Assembly (NCBI GenBank): GCA_900551245.1
Contig: URVC01000080.1
Coordinates: 1-13,940, forward strand
Length of the DNA stretch: 13,940 bases
Origin: an uncultured bacterium
GTDB taxonomy: Bacteria; Verrucomicrobiota; Lentisphaeria; Victivallales; Victivallaceae
Direction of reading: 5' to 3'
Shown here: positions 1 to 6,678 of the stretch, piece after piece
How the letters are laid out: every line of letters begins with the position of its first letter
How positions within the stretch are numbered: the stretch's first letter is position 1
Position numbers and translations under genes: made by a program
The notes under the pieces: generated by a model
Seen by the model: the letters and a program-made list of their open reading frames with translations, nothing else
Database searches by the model: none
Told to the model about the DNA's origin: nothing

Positions 1-182
1 ATAAAATTATGGCAATTTATCCTCCGTTATGATATTATTAGTTGATAAGTTCTAAAACATTTGTATACGTTTTTTGTACCCCATGAAGCACAAAACTACG
101 TTCAAAAGTATACGCCTAGGCATTTGGGGGATAGGTCTACCAATTGAATCAAAGCGGCTCAAAAAGGTTTGGAAAAGGAAGA

Positions 183-228
183 GCGCGAGAAGGAAAAACC
201 TTTTGAGGAAAGGTTCTTTCCTTCGCGC
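183..228. terminator. Long imperfect hairpin, possible terminator
   Basis: The left arm 183-203 and the right arm 209-228 pair over about 19 bp: GCGCG at 183-187 with CGCGC at 224-228, then AAGG/CCTT and AACCTTT/AAAGGTT segments. There is a 2-nt bulge at 189-190, a 1-nt bulge at 216 and a five-base loop at 204-208. The plus-strand downstream side is only modestly T-rich. The minus-strand downstream side (bases 160-182 read in reverse) is richer in T and C. No gene is seen to end here inside the window, so the transcript it would serve is unknown. It could be an intrinsic terminator for a gene left of base 1 or a structured repeat. The hairpin itself is read directly from the sequence. Confidence 0.45.
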
Positions 229-271
229 ATTTGGCTTTTGCATAAGCGATTACTTAAACGTTAAAGCCGCT

Positions 272-281
272 GGTGCATAAA
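272..281 (+). repeat. Left terminal inverted repeat of the insertion element
   Basis: The sequence GGTGCATAAA is the exact reverse complement of 1505-1514. It lies about 88 bp before the chosen transposase start. Whether the true end is this base or the neighbouring T at 271 cannot be settled without a target duplication. Confidence 0.55.
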
Positions 282-295
282 CTCACATCTTGCAT

Positions 296-324
296 TCGCA
301 ACCGGACAAGAGCGGCTGTATATT
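296..324 (+). promoter_or_regulatory. Possible transposase promoter
   Basis: TATATT at 319-324 matches five of six bases of a sigma70 -10. A weak -35, TCGCAA, lies at 296-301 with a 17-base spacer. Transcription from here would begin near base 331. That excludes the ATG at 325 as a start and supports starting translation at the TTG at 346 or the ATG at 370. The -35 match is poor, so this is tentative. Confidence 0.3.
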
Positions 325-369
325 ATGCAAAATAAAGGAGCCAAATTGTGGAAGGGAGCGATTACATAT

Positions 370-1494
370 ATGAACAGTAAACAGGTCAATGAAACAGTCA
401 ATAAACTGTTTTCGTTCATGCAGGATGTGAAAGACGGGGATCTGCGGACAATTCTCGTGAATATGCAGAAAATGAATGACTACATGGCGGAGAAGCTCCG
501 CATCTACGAGGAGCATCTGGCTTCGCTGACAGGCAAGAAACGCCCAATCCTGACGGAATCCGACAAACGCCGATTGGCTCAAAAAGGCAAAGAATTGAAT
601 GATATTCTGCTTGCCGCCATAGAACCGACATGGGCTCCCGGAACAATCCGAAAATGGTACTCCGATCTGGTTGGAGCGAAATACAACAGCGTCAATGAGG
701 GACAGAAGAAGCGGGGCAGAAAGCCCGTCTCTCCGGAAATAGTTGAAAGAGTCCTGCAGCTGGCGAAAAGCAATCCCGATTGGGGATATGAACACATTGC
801 CGGAACAATGCGGTATCTGGGATACAATGTCAGTGCGACAACGATTCGGCATATTCTGGAAGCGAACGGCATCGTTCCTGATCCTGAGCGACGACTGCGC
901 GGAGATTGGTCTCAATTTATCGAAACACAGCAGTATGTGACGGCATCGACGGATTTCGCCCAGGTGGAGCGTTTGACTCCATTCGGACTGATTCGTGAGA
1001 GTCTGCTGTTTTTTATGGACATCGGCAGCCGGGAAGTATGCCTGGGAGGTATTGTTCATAATCCCGACAGCAACTGGACTACACAGATTGCCAGAAACAT
1101 GTGCGATATGTGGAACGGCTTCATGCTGGGTAAAAAATACCTGATCCATGATCGCGATCCACTTTTCAACAAAAGATTCGATTCCGTTTTTGAATCCACT
1201 GGGGTTCAAATCAAGAGGCTGCCGCCGTTCACACCGCAGATGAATGCCCGCATGGAGAATTTCATTCGGGCGATCAAGACAGAGTGTCTGAACAAGATTA
1301 TTTTTACTTCAGAACGGCAACTTCGGCTGGCGGTCAAGGAATATCTTGAATACTGGAACCATTATCGTCCCCATGCCGGGCTTGGCGGCAAAATGGTCAA
1401 ACCGTATCCGCAGGATATGAATGCCCCGGTCAGAGAGGTTTCATTTCTTGGTGGCTTGCTTCACGGTTATCGACGGGAACCGATGGCGGCGTGA
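370..1494 (+). CDS. Integrase-core (rve, DDE) transposase
   Basis: The predicted product (374 aa) would catalyse strand transfer of the surrounding insertion element. A helical N-terminus is followed by a helix-turn-helix region (about residues 115-170, beginning near KRGRKPVSPEIVERV) and then an integrase/RNase H-fold core. The catalytic triad is visible as D195 (in STDFAQVE), D261 (in LIHDRDPLF) and E296 (in NARMENFIRAIKTECL). The D261-E296 gap is exactly 34 residues, the classic D,D(34)E spacing. The architecture resembles the IS481/IS3-like 'integrase core domain' transposases common in Planctomycetes and Lentisphaerota. I chose the ATG at 370 (GGGAG at 354-358). An in-frame TTG at 346 with AGGAG at 336-340, or the ATG at 325, would lengthen it by 8 or 15 residues. 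No frameshift or internal stop is seen, so the protein is probably intact. Exact IS family assignment is inference. Confidence 0.88.
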   Translation: MNSKQVNETVNKLFSFMQDVKDGDLRTILVNMQKMNDYMAEKLRIYEEHLASLTGKKRPILTESDKRRLAQKGKELNDILLAAIEPTWAPGTIRKWYSDLVGAKYNSVNEGQKKRGRKPVSPEIVERVLQLAKSNPDWGYEHIAGTMRYLGYNVSATTIRHILEANGIVPDPERRLRGDWSQFIETQQYVTASTDFAQVERLTPFGLIRESLLFFMDIGSREVCLGGIVHNPDSNWTTQIARNMCDMWNGFMLGKKYLIHDRDPLFNKRFDSVFESTGVQIKRLPPFTPQMNARMENFIRAIKTECLNKIIFTSERQLRLAVKEYLEYWNHYRPHAGLGGKMVKPYPQDMNAPVREVSFLGGLLHGYRREPMAA

Positions 1495-1504
1495 ACGTGA
1501 GGAA

Positions 1505-1514
1505 TTTATGCACC
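1505..1514 (-). repeat. Right terminal inverted repeat of the insertion element
   Basis: TTTATGCACC, the reverse complement of 272-281, lies only 10 bases after the transposase stop codon. The adjacent inner GTGAG at 1497-1501 matches CTCAC at 282-286 with a 3-base shift. Confidence 0.55.
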
Positions 1515-1609
1515 CCCGTTACGCGCGCGTGAGGATTTTCGCTCTTGTCAGAAAAATAGGGATTTTATGACAGTCTGCCAGTCTGATTTTTTCGTATGAC
1601 AGGTCATGA

Positions 1610-1643
1610 GTAGAGGTCGGAAGTTCGAATCTCTTTTCTACCA
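1610..1643 (+). pseudogene. tRNA 3'-end-like fragment ending in CCA
   Basis: The stretch contains AGAGGTC followed by GGAAG-TTCGAAT (1619-1630), which looks like a tRNA variable region, T-stem and T-loop, and it ends in ACCA at 1640-1643. The 3' half of the T-stem reads CTCTT, so two pairs are G-T and one is mismatched. Three bases are missing between T-loop and CCA relative to a normal tRNA. No D-arm or anticodon stem can be built upstream. It is therefore not a functional tRNA. It could be a degenerate attachment-site remnant of a tRNA-targeting element, or chance. GTAGA at 1610-1614 and TCTAC at 1637-1641 also pair with each other. Confidence 0.3.
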
Positions 1644-1698
1644 TTTTCGCGATGTTCAAACTCTTTTTTGAGGTAAAATGAAGTTCCAGTTTCTCACG

Positions 1699-1777
1699 GA
1701 GAATTTTTCGAGAAGTGAAAATGCTCCTCCTTTTGAGACTCGAAAAATTCGCCATTTTGAGGTGGAGAGAATTTTTC
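1699..1777. repeat. Three-copy inverted/direct repeat cluster
   Basis: GAATTTTTCGAG at 1701-1712 is perfectly inverted as CTCGAAAAATTC at 1739-1750, with a 26-base loop. GAGAATTTTTC at 1699-1709 recurs as an exact direct copy at 1767-1777. The string TTTTGAG also occurs near 1667, 1731 and 1755. The 12-bp stem could fold in RNA or DNA. The loop carries CTCCTCC, which resembles an anti-Shine-Dalgarno sequence. No gene start depends on it visibly. Function is unknown; the repeats are read directly. Confidence 0.6.
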
Positions 1778-1879
1778 TGGAAAATAAAAAAATGGTCCAG
1801 GAAACAGGCCGATGCACTCAGATCGCGGGATCCACGGCTTACATCCGGCGCTCTGATGGCTCCGCCCGGTGAGCCCCCT

Positions 1880-2521
1880 TCAGGGTTCCATCAGCTTCAC
1901 ACCCAGTTCATACGCTCTTTTGCACTCCTCCGGAAACACGGTCTCGTGACGAAGCCGTTTGGCGTCGCTGTCCCAGCAGCCGAGGTGGTAGCAGCTGTAG
2001 TCTTTCACCTGCATGGTATCCGTGGCAAGAAGCGTCTCACAGTGGCCGAAGTAGAGTTTCATCCAGTTTGCGTATCGCTGAAACAGCGCAGAGTATCCGA
2101 ACTCTCCGAACAGAGACTCCGGTATATTCATCGTAAATATCCATGCCGTTTTTTTCGCAGGACTCAACGGTTTGCTGTAATCATCGTAGTTCAAATACTG
2201 AAACAGAAAACGTTCCAAAAAGGAGCGCATTTCTCCGGAAACTTCACTGAAGTAGATGGGACTGCCCAGCACCACGACCTCGGCTTCGTGAAGCCGCTTC
2301 AACACCGCGGCAAGATCATCGCGCACTACACAGCAATCGGGCCGCGGCTCCTTGCGCTGTTTGCACATCATGCAACTGCGGCAACCGCGAAAATTCAGGT
2401 CGTAGAGATAGACCATCTCCGTCTCGGCCCCTGCAGATGCGGCGCCGGAAAGAACATTCTTCAAAAGGGTGTCGGTATTCCAGTTTTTCCGGGGACTCCC
2501 GTTGATTGCAATCACTTTCAT
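1880..2521 (-). CDS. Flavodoxin-fold NAD(P)H-dependent FMN reductase-type oxidoreductase
   Basis: The predicted 213-aa cytoplasmic protein fits the NADPH-dependent FMN reductase / iron-sulfur flavoprotein-like family. An FMN phosphate-binding loop follows strand one (INGSPRKNWNTDTLL, residues 6-20). GSPIYFSEVSGEMRSFLER (86-104) is the typical second flavin-contact segment. Between them lies a cysteine cluster, C47-x2-C50-x2-C53-x9-C63-C64. The iron-sulfur flavoproteins use a compact C-x2-C-x2-C-x(4-7)-C motif for a 4Fe-4S cluster. The longer last spacing here leaves cluster binding open. I use the ATG at 2521 because the family fold begins there and AGGAG lies 11 bases upstream; an ATG at 2584 would add 21 residues without family character. 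It stands alone after the rhomboid gene (154-bp gap). The electron partner and substrate cannot be told from the sequence. Confidence 0.85.
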   Translation of the reverse strand: MKVIAINGSPRKNWNTDTLLKNVLSGAASAGAETEMVYLYDLNFRGCRSCMMCKQRKEPRPDCCVVRDDLAAVLKRLHEAEVVVLGSPIYFSEVSGEMRSFLERFLFQYLNYDDYSKPLSPAKKTAWIFTMNIPESLFGEFGYSALFQRYANWMKLYFGHCETLLATDTMQVKDYSCYHLGCWDSDAKRLRHETVFPEECKRAYELGVKLMEP

Positions 2522-2661
2522 GGTTTCTCTTTCTCCTGTAGATAGGCGTATATTTCTTTCCCAACGATTACTGATGAAAAACATTACTTACAACCGCCTG
2601 CACAGCCATTTTACCTGATACCGCCTTCGCAACGTTTGCAAGGCTCATACATTATCCGGAA

Positions 2662-2676
2662 AGCGGCCCCCCCGCT
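2662..2676 (-). terminator. Short hairpin after the rhomboid gene
   Basis: AGCGG (662-666 of this kilobase) and CCGCT (672-676) form a 5-bp stem with a five-base loop. The stem starts within the rhomboid stop codon. On the minus strand it is followed by TTTCC, a very short T-run. It may act as a weak terminator. Confidence 0.25.
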
Positions 2677-3845
2677 CAGGAACGGTACTCGCGGCTGTCG
2701 TAGGAGGCGGATTTCGGAGCGAACCGATGGTAGAATCCCCAGAGAAGTCCCGGCAGGGCGCCGCCGATGTGGGCGAGATAGGCGACCCCGCCGCCCGTTC
2801 CGGCGGACCGGGTCAGAAGCGCCAGCCCGATCTGCAGCAGAATCCAGAGCATGAATGCGCCCCACGCCGGAATCGAAAACCAGTTGCGCCGCGCCATCAG
2901 AGCGCCGAATATACTCCGGGAAAACAGCATGAAAGAGAGCCGCACCTGCGGGAAACAGACCGCGTAACAGGCGATCACCCCGGAAATGAATCCGCTCGCG
3001 CCGACACACGGAATATCCGAGCGCGGATCGAAGAGCGCATGCAGCAACGACGCACACAACCCGGAAGCCAGCAGCAGAAGCAGATACTTTCCCTTTCCGA
3101 ATTCATCCTCGACATTATCCCCGCAGATCAGCAGAAAATAGAGGTTGCCGACCAGGTGCCAGATTCCGCTGTGCAGGAACATCGAACTCAACAGCGTCAA
3201 TCCGCCGTGGCGCCCCCACTCCGCCGGAATGAATCCCCAGTTGTCGATCGTTTCGCGCAGATGCGGCACACTGAGGCAGAACACCACGAGACAGAGCAGG
3301 GAGATCCCCCAGGTGATCAGCGGCAGACGGCGGGGGGAAGGCGCATCCAGCTCCACCGGCAGCCCGAGCAGGCCGACCAGATATTTCCACCCCTCGTCCG
3401 GAACGTGCTCGCCGCCATCGAGTTGACGGAACTCCCGGTTGATCCTCTCCTCCTCCACCTGAATCTGCCGCAGGGCGAGGAGCTCCCGCGCCTTCGGCGG
3501 CAGCTCCTCCTCCGCCTCCGGTTCCGGCAGAGGAATCCGCTCCAGTTCGGCAGGATCGAACCAGACCGTCTGGCAGGTGCAGCAGAGATCCAGCTCCAGC
3601 GCCTTCCCCGACAGCGGCAGCGTGACCCGGCGCATCGGCATATGACAGGAACCGCAGTCCGGCCCTGACTCCGCGTATCCGGTCCGCGCGGTCCGCCACA
3701 GGAGATCGACGAAAGCGCGATTGGCACAGAGACTCCGCAAACCGGAAACGGTCAGCATCCGGCCGCCGCAGGACGGGCATCGGAACACCACCACCTTCCG
3801 GTAGAATTCCCGCTCCAGCTCCTGGTCGCAGTTCGGACACCTCAT
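2676..3845 (-). CDS. Rhomboid-family intramembrane serine protease with N-terminal zinc ribbons
   Basis: The predicted 389-aa membrane protein would cleave transmembrane substrates. The C-terminal half is a rhomboid domain: about six hydrophobic segments between residues 175 and 372, the catalytic serine S284 in GASGFISG, the catalytic histidine H359 in AHIGG, and H230/N234 in HLVGN, which match the oxyanion-stabilising H150/N154 of E. coli GlpG. The N-terminal 100 residues carry two zinc-ribbon-like units: C3-x2-C6 with C23-x2-C26, and C64-x2-C67 with C88-x2-C91. The latter continues as CQTVWFDPAELE, the signature ending of zf-TFIIB ribbons. A charged linker (105-150) joins the halves. All catalytic residues are present, so activity is likely. 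The start has only a G-run upstream as ribosome site. It lies 85 bp after ppdK. The substrate is unknown. Confidence 0.9.
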   Translation of the reverse strand: MRCPNCDQELEREFYRKVVVFRCPSCGGRMLTVSGLRSLCANRAFVDLLWRTARTGYAESGPDCGSCHMPMRRVTLPLSGKALELDLCCTCQTVWFDPAELERIPLPEPEAEEELPPKARELLALRQIQVEEERINREFRQLDGGEHVPDEGWKYLVGLLGLPVELDAPSPRRLPLITWGISLLCLVVFCLSVPHLRETIDNWGFIPAEWGRHGGLTLLSSMFLHSGIWHLVGNLYFLLICGDNVEDEFGKGKYLLLLLASGLCASLLHALFDPRSDIPCVGASGFISGVIACYAVCFPQVRLSFMLFSRSIFGALMARRNWFSIPAWGAFMLWILLQIGLALLTRSAGTGGGVAYLAHIGGALPGLLWGFYHRFAPKSASYDSREYRS

Positions 3846-3879
3846 CGCACCAGCCCCCCGCAGTCAGAGTAGAACAGCA

Positions 3880-3910
3880 GTCCGACCGGCCGCTTCCGCT
3901 CCGGCCGGAC
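3880..3910. terminator. GC-rich hairpin between ppdK and the rhomboid gene
   Basis: CCGGCCG at 3886-3892 pairs with CGGCCGG at 3902-3908 around a nine-base loop. GTCCG at 3880-3884 and CGGAC at 3906-3910 offer an alternative outer pairing. The hairpin lies about 20 bases after the ppdK stop on the minus strand but has no T-run on that side. The T-run (3913-3917) is on the plus-strand side, where no gene ends. It may attenuate or terminate ppdK transcription, or be only a structured spacer. Confidence 0.35.
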
Positions 3911-3930
3911 CGTTTTTCAGGCGGAACGCC

Positions 3931-6651
3931 CTATTTCCCGCAACGGATCGCGGCCTGCGCCGCCGCCAGACGGGCGATCGGCACCCGGTAGGGACTGCAC
4001 GAAACGTAATCGAGCCCCTCCTTGTGGCAGAATTCGACCGACTTCGCTTCTCCGCCCTGTTCGCCGCAGATACCGACCTTCAGCTTCGGTTTGACCGAAC
4101 GGCCCCCCTTCACCGCGATATCGATCAGCTTGCCGACGCCCGCCTGATCGATCGTCTGGAAGGGATCCGCCGCCAGCAGTTTCTTGTCGAGGTAATCCCC
4201 GAGGAAGGCGCCGATGTCGTCGCGGCTGAACCCGAAGGTCATCTGGGTGAGGTCGTTGGTGCCGAAGCTGAAGAAGTCCGCCTCGGCCGCCATCTGATCG
4301 GCCAGCAGTGCGGCGCGCGGAATCTCGATCATCGTGCCGACCTTGTACTCGACCGCCGGGACCTTGAACTTCTTCGCGACCTCCGCGGCGACGCGGGCGA
4401 GAATCTCCTTCTGGAACTTGATCTCCGACGCATCGCAGGTGACCGGGATCATGATCTCCGGCTTGCAGGTGTGCCCGTCGCGGTTCAGTTCCGCGGCGGC
4501 TTCGAGGATGGCGCGCATCTGCATCTCGGAGATCTCCGGATAGGTGATGCCGAGCCGGACGCCGCGATGACCCATCATCGGGTTGGTCTCATGCAGCCCC
4601 TCCGCGCGGCGGGCGATGTCGATCAGCTTGATGCCGAGCGCTTTCGCCAGCTCCTGACGCGCCTCCCGGGCGCTCGGAACAAATTCGTGCAGCGGCGGGT
4701 CGAGCAGACGGAAGGTCACCGGCAGCCCCTGCATCGCGGTCAGCGTCCCCTTGATGTCCTTCTTGACGAAGTGGAACAGCTCCTTGACCGCCTTCTGCCG
4801 CTCCTCCGGCGTCGCGCTGAGAATCATTTTACGCAGGGCGAAGAGCGGCTTTTCACTGTTCTTGCCGTAGAACATGTGTTCGGTCCGGAAGAGGCCGATC
4901 CCCTCGGCGCCGAAATTGCGGGCGATCTTCGCATCCTCCAGATTGTCGGCATTGGCACGCACGCCGAGCCGGCGGTATTTATCCACCAGCTTCATGAAGT
5001 GCTGAAGCTTCGGATTCTCGCTCGAATCCATCGTCGCCACCGCCCCGGCGTAGACGTAGCCGCGGGTGCCGTTGAGGCTGATGATCTCTCCGGCACGGTA
5101 GACCTTGCCGCCGACCTTCATGGTGCCGGCCACCTCATTGATTTCGAGGCATCCGGCGCCGACGATGCAGCACTTGCCCCAGCCGCGGCAGACCAGAGCC
5201 GCGTGGCTGGTCATGCCGCCGCGCGCGGTCAGAATGCCGGTTGCGGCGCGCATCCCCTCGACGTCCTCGGGGTTGGTCTCTTCGCGGACCATGACGACCG
5301 CCTCGCCTTTCGCGGCGGCCTTGACCGCCTCTTCGCTGTGGAAGACGATCCTGCCGACCGCGCCGCCGGGACCGGCGGGCAGGCCGCGGGCGATGAGCTG
5401 AGCGCTCTTCTCCGCCTTGGGGTCGAGAATCGGGTGAAGCAGTTCATCGAGCTGCGCGGGCGAAACCCGCATCACGGCAGTCTTCTCGTCGATCAGCTTC
5501 TCCTTGAGCATATCCATCGCCATGTTCAGCGCGGCGGTGCCGGTGCGTTTGCCGACGCGGCACTGGAGCATGTAGAGTTTGCCCTCCTGGATGGTGAACT
5601 CGATGTCGAGCATGTCATGGTAGTGCTGTTCAAGCGTGTTGCGGATGCCGAAGAGCTGCCGGTAGAGTTCCGGGTAGAGCTCCTCCATCGACTTGAGGTG
5701 CTTGTTCTGCTCGTTGCAGGTATCCTGGTTGAGCGGATTCGGGGTGCGGGTTCCGGCGACCACATCCTCGCCCTGCGCGTTGATCAGCCACTCGCCGTAG
5801 AACTTGTTGTCGCCGGTCGCAGGGTCGCGGGTGAAGGCGACGCCGGTCGCCGAGGTGTCGCCCATGTTGCCGAACACCATGCTCTGCACGTTGACCGCGG
5901 TTCCCCAGTCGTCGGGAATCCCCTCGATCCGGCGGTAGGAGACCGCTTTTTTGCCGTTCCAGCTCTTGAGCACCGCGCCGATGCCGCCCCAGAGCTGCTC
6001 CATCGCGTCGTCGGGGAATTCGCGCTTGAGCGTCGTTTTGATCTGCTTCTTGAACTTGTCGCAGAGCAGCTTGAGATCCTCGACGGTGAGGTCGGTGTCG
6101 GAAGTGTAACCCTTTTTCTCCTTGAGCTCTTCCATCATCGCGTCGAGCTGTTTGCGGATCGCCTTGCCTTCGGCCGGTTCGATCCCCTCGGCCTTCTCCA
6201 TCACCACGTCGGAGTACATCATGATCAGCCGCCGGTAGGCGTCGTAGACGAACCGCTCATTGCCGGTCTTGGCGATCAGCCCCGGAATGGTTTTCGTGGA
6301 AAGTCCGACGTTGAGGACGGTTTCCATCATGCCCGGCATCGAACTGCGCGCGCCGGAGCGGCAGGAGACCAGCAGCGGATTCTTTGCGTCGCCGAACTTC
6401 ATGCCCATCTGCTTTTCGACCCCGGCGAGCGCGGTCTTGACCTGCTTCTCCACGCCGGCGGGCAGTTTGCTGCCGTTCTTGAAATAGTCCACACAGCACT
6501 CGGTGGTGATGGTGAATCCGGGGGGCACCGGGAGCCCCAGCGAAGCCATCTCCGCCAGATTGGCGCCCTTTCCGCCGAGCAGTTCCTTCATCGCGCCGGA
6601 GCCTTCAGAGTTCCCGCCGCCGAAGGAGTACACATACTTCTTTCCTGCCAT
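3931..6651 (-). CDS. ppdK: Pyruvate, phosphate dikinase
   Basis: This 906-aa cytoplasmic enzyme interconverts pyruvate + ATP + phosphate with phosphoenolpyruvate + AMP + pyrophosphate. It serves reversible glycolysis or gluconeogenesis in organisms that spare ATP with pyrophosphate. The order of domains is canonical. The N-terminal nucleotide-binding domain includes LLGGKGANLAEMASLGLPVP (from residue 24) and SCRSGARSSMPGMMETVLN (96-114). The swivelling phosphohistidine domain carries GGMTSHAALVCRG with H483 as phosphocarrier. The C-terminal PEP/pyruvate barrel has SFGTNDLTQMTFGFSRDD (795-812) and the catalytic C862 in GICGEQGG. The length is typical for bacterial PPDK (about 870-910). GGAAGGGAG lies six bases before the ATG. 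The lipoprotein gene ends 27 bp upstream, so the two are probably cotranscribed. T481, two residues before the histidine, is the position used by regulatory phosphorylation in plant PPDK; no regulatory kinase is seen here. Confidence 0.98.
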   Translation of the reverse strand: MAGKKYVYSFGGGNSEGSGAMKELLGGKGANLAEMASLGLPVPPGFTITTECCVDYFKNGSKLPAGVEKQVKTALAGVEKQMGMKFGDAKNPLLVSCRSGARSSMPGMMETVLNVGLSTKTIPGLIAKTGNERFVYDAYRRLIMMYSDVVMEKAEGIEPAEGKAIRKQLDAMMEELKEKKGYTSDTDLTVEDLKLLCDKFKKQIKTTLKREFPDDAMEQLWGGIGAVLKSWNGKKAVSYRRIEGIPDDWGTAVNVQSMVFGNMGDTSATGVAFTRDPATGDNKFYGEWLINAQGEDVVAGTRTPNPLNQDTCNEQNKHLKSMEELYPELYRQLFGIRNTLEQHYHDMLDIEFTIQEGKLYMLQCRVGKRTGTAALNMAMDMLKEKLIDEKTAVMRVSPAQLDELLHPILDPKAEKSAQLIARGLPAGPGGAVGRIVFHSEEAVKAAAKGEAVVMVREETNPEDVEGMRAATGILTARGGMTSHAALVCRGWGKCCIVGAGCLEINEVAGTMKVGGKVYRAGEIISLNGTRGYVYAGAVATMDSSENPKLQHFMKLVDKYRRLGVRANADNLEDAKIARNFGAEGIGLFRTEHMFYGKNSEKPLFALRKMILSATPEERQKAVKELFHFVKKDIKGTLTAMQGLPVTFRLLDPPLHEFVPSAREARQELAKALGIKLIDIARRAEGLHETNPMMGHRGVRLGITYPEISEMQMRAILEAAAELNRDGHTCKPEIMIPVTCDASEIKFQKEILARVAAEVAKKFKVPAVEYKVGTMIEIPRAALLADQMAAEADFFSFGTNDLTQMTFGFSRDDIGAFLGDYLDKKLLAADPFQTIDQAGVGKLIDIAVKGGRSVKPKLKVGICGEQGGEAKSVEFCHKEGLDYVSCSPYRVPIARLAAAQAAIRCGK

Positions 6652-6678
6652 TTTTTCTCCCTTCCCTCTGTTGGACGA

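Larger units (their letters stand above)
236..332. repeat. Inverted 10-bp repeat with TGCATAA core upstream of transposase
   Basis: TTTTGCATAA at 236-245 is exactly repeated in inverted orientation as TTATGCAAAA at 323-332. The shared core TGCATAA also occurs at 274-280 (left terminal repeat) and, inverted, at 1506-1512 (right terminal repeat). Four copies of the same core around one transposase gene suggest transposase-binding sites or a regulatory palindrome. The arms lie on both sides of the left terminal repeat, so they may mark an alternative end. Function is inferred. Confidence 0.5.
272..1514 (+). mobile_element. Insertion-sequence-like element with DDE integrase transposase
   Basis: A single transposase gene is flanked by a perfect 10-bp inverted repeat, GGTGCATAAA at 272-281 and TTTATGCACC at 1505-1514. 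Inside these, CTCAC (282-286) and GTGAG (1497-1501) continue the similarity with a short offset. The span of about 1.24 kb fits a simple single-ORF insertion sequence. I could not find a matching target-site duplication: the flanks GCCGCT and CCCGTT differ. The outer limits are therefore provisional, or the element is old. The base composition is visibly lower in GC than the genes from 1880 onward, which fits acquisition by transfer. Confidence 0.6.
1515..1879. other. Noncoding spacer with tRNA-like fragment and repeats
   Basis: I accept no gene in these 365 bases. They hold: a 10-base palindrome ACGCGCGCGT near 1521-1530; a tandem CAGTCTG pair near 1571-1585; two TATGACAG copies near 1567 and 1595; the tRNA-3'-end-like stretch (1610-1643); and the inverted/direct repeat cluster (1699-1777). 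The last about 80 bases, up to the stop of the flavoprotein gene, include GGCTC (1858-1862) and GAGCC (1871-1875). These could form a weak hairpin after that minus-strand gene but have no T-run. A small minus-strand ORF runs through 1519-1755, but its reading is explained by the antisense of the tRNA-like fragment and it has no recognisable domain. Confidence 0.5.

Noticed and set aside
74..280. Small plus-strand frame (68 codons) and its minus counterpart at 52-243
   Set aside because: Both run through the hairpin at 183-228, are rich in Lys/Arg and Phe/Leu respectively as expected of AT-rich stem sequence, and have no ribosome site or domain.
1549..1643. A complete tRNA gene
   Set aside because: AGAAAAA near 1551 could partly pair with the 3' end, but no D-arm or anticodon stem can be formed and three bases are missing after the T-loop.
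1519..1755. Minus-strand frame of 78 codons
   Set aside because: Its central RFELPTS-type segment is what an antisense reading of a tRNA T-arm gives, a common annotation artefact. There is no family match I can name.
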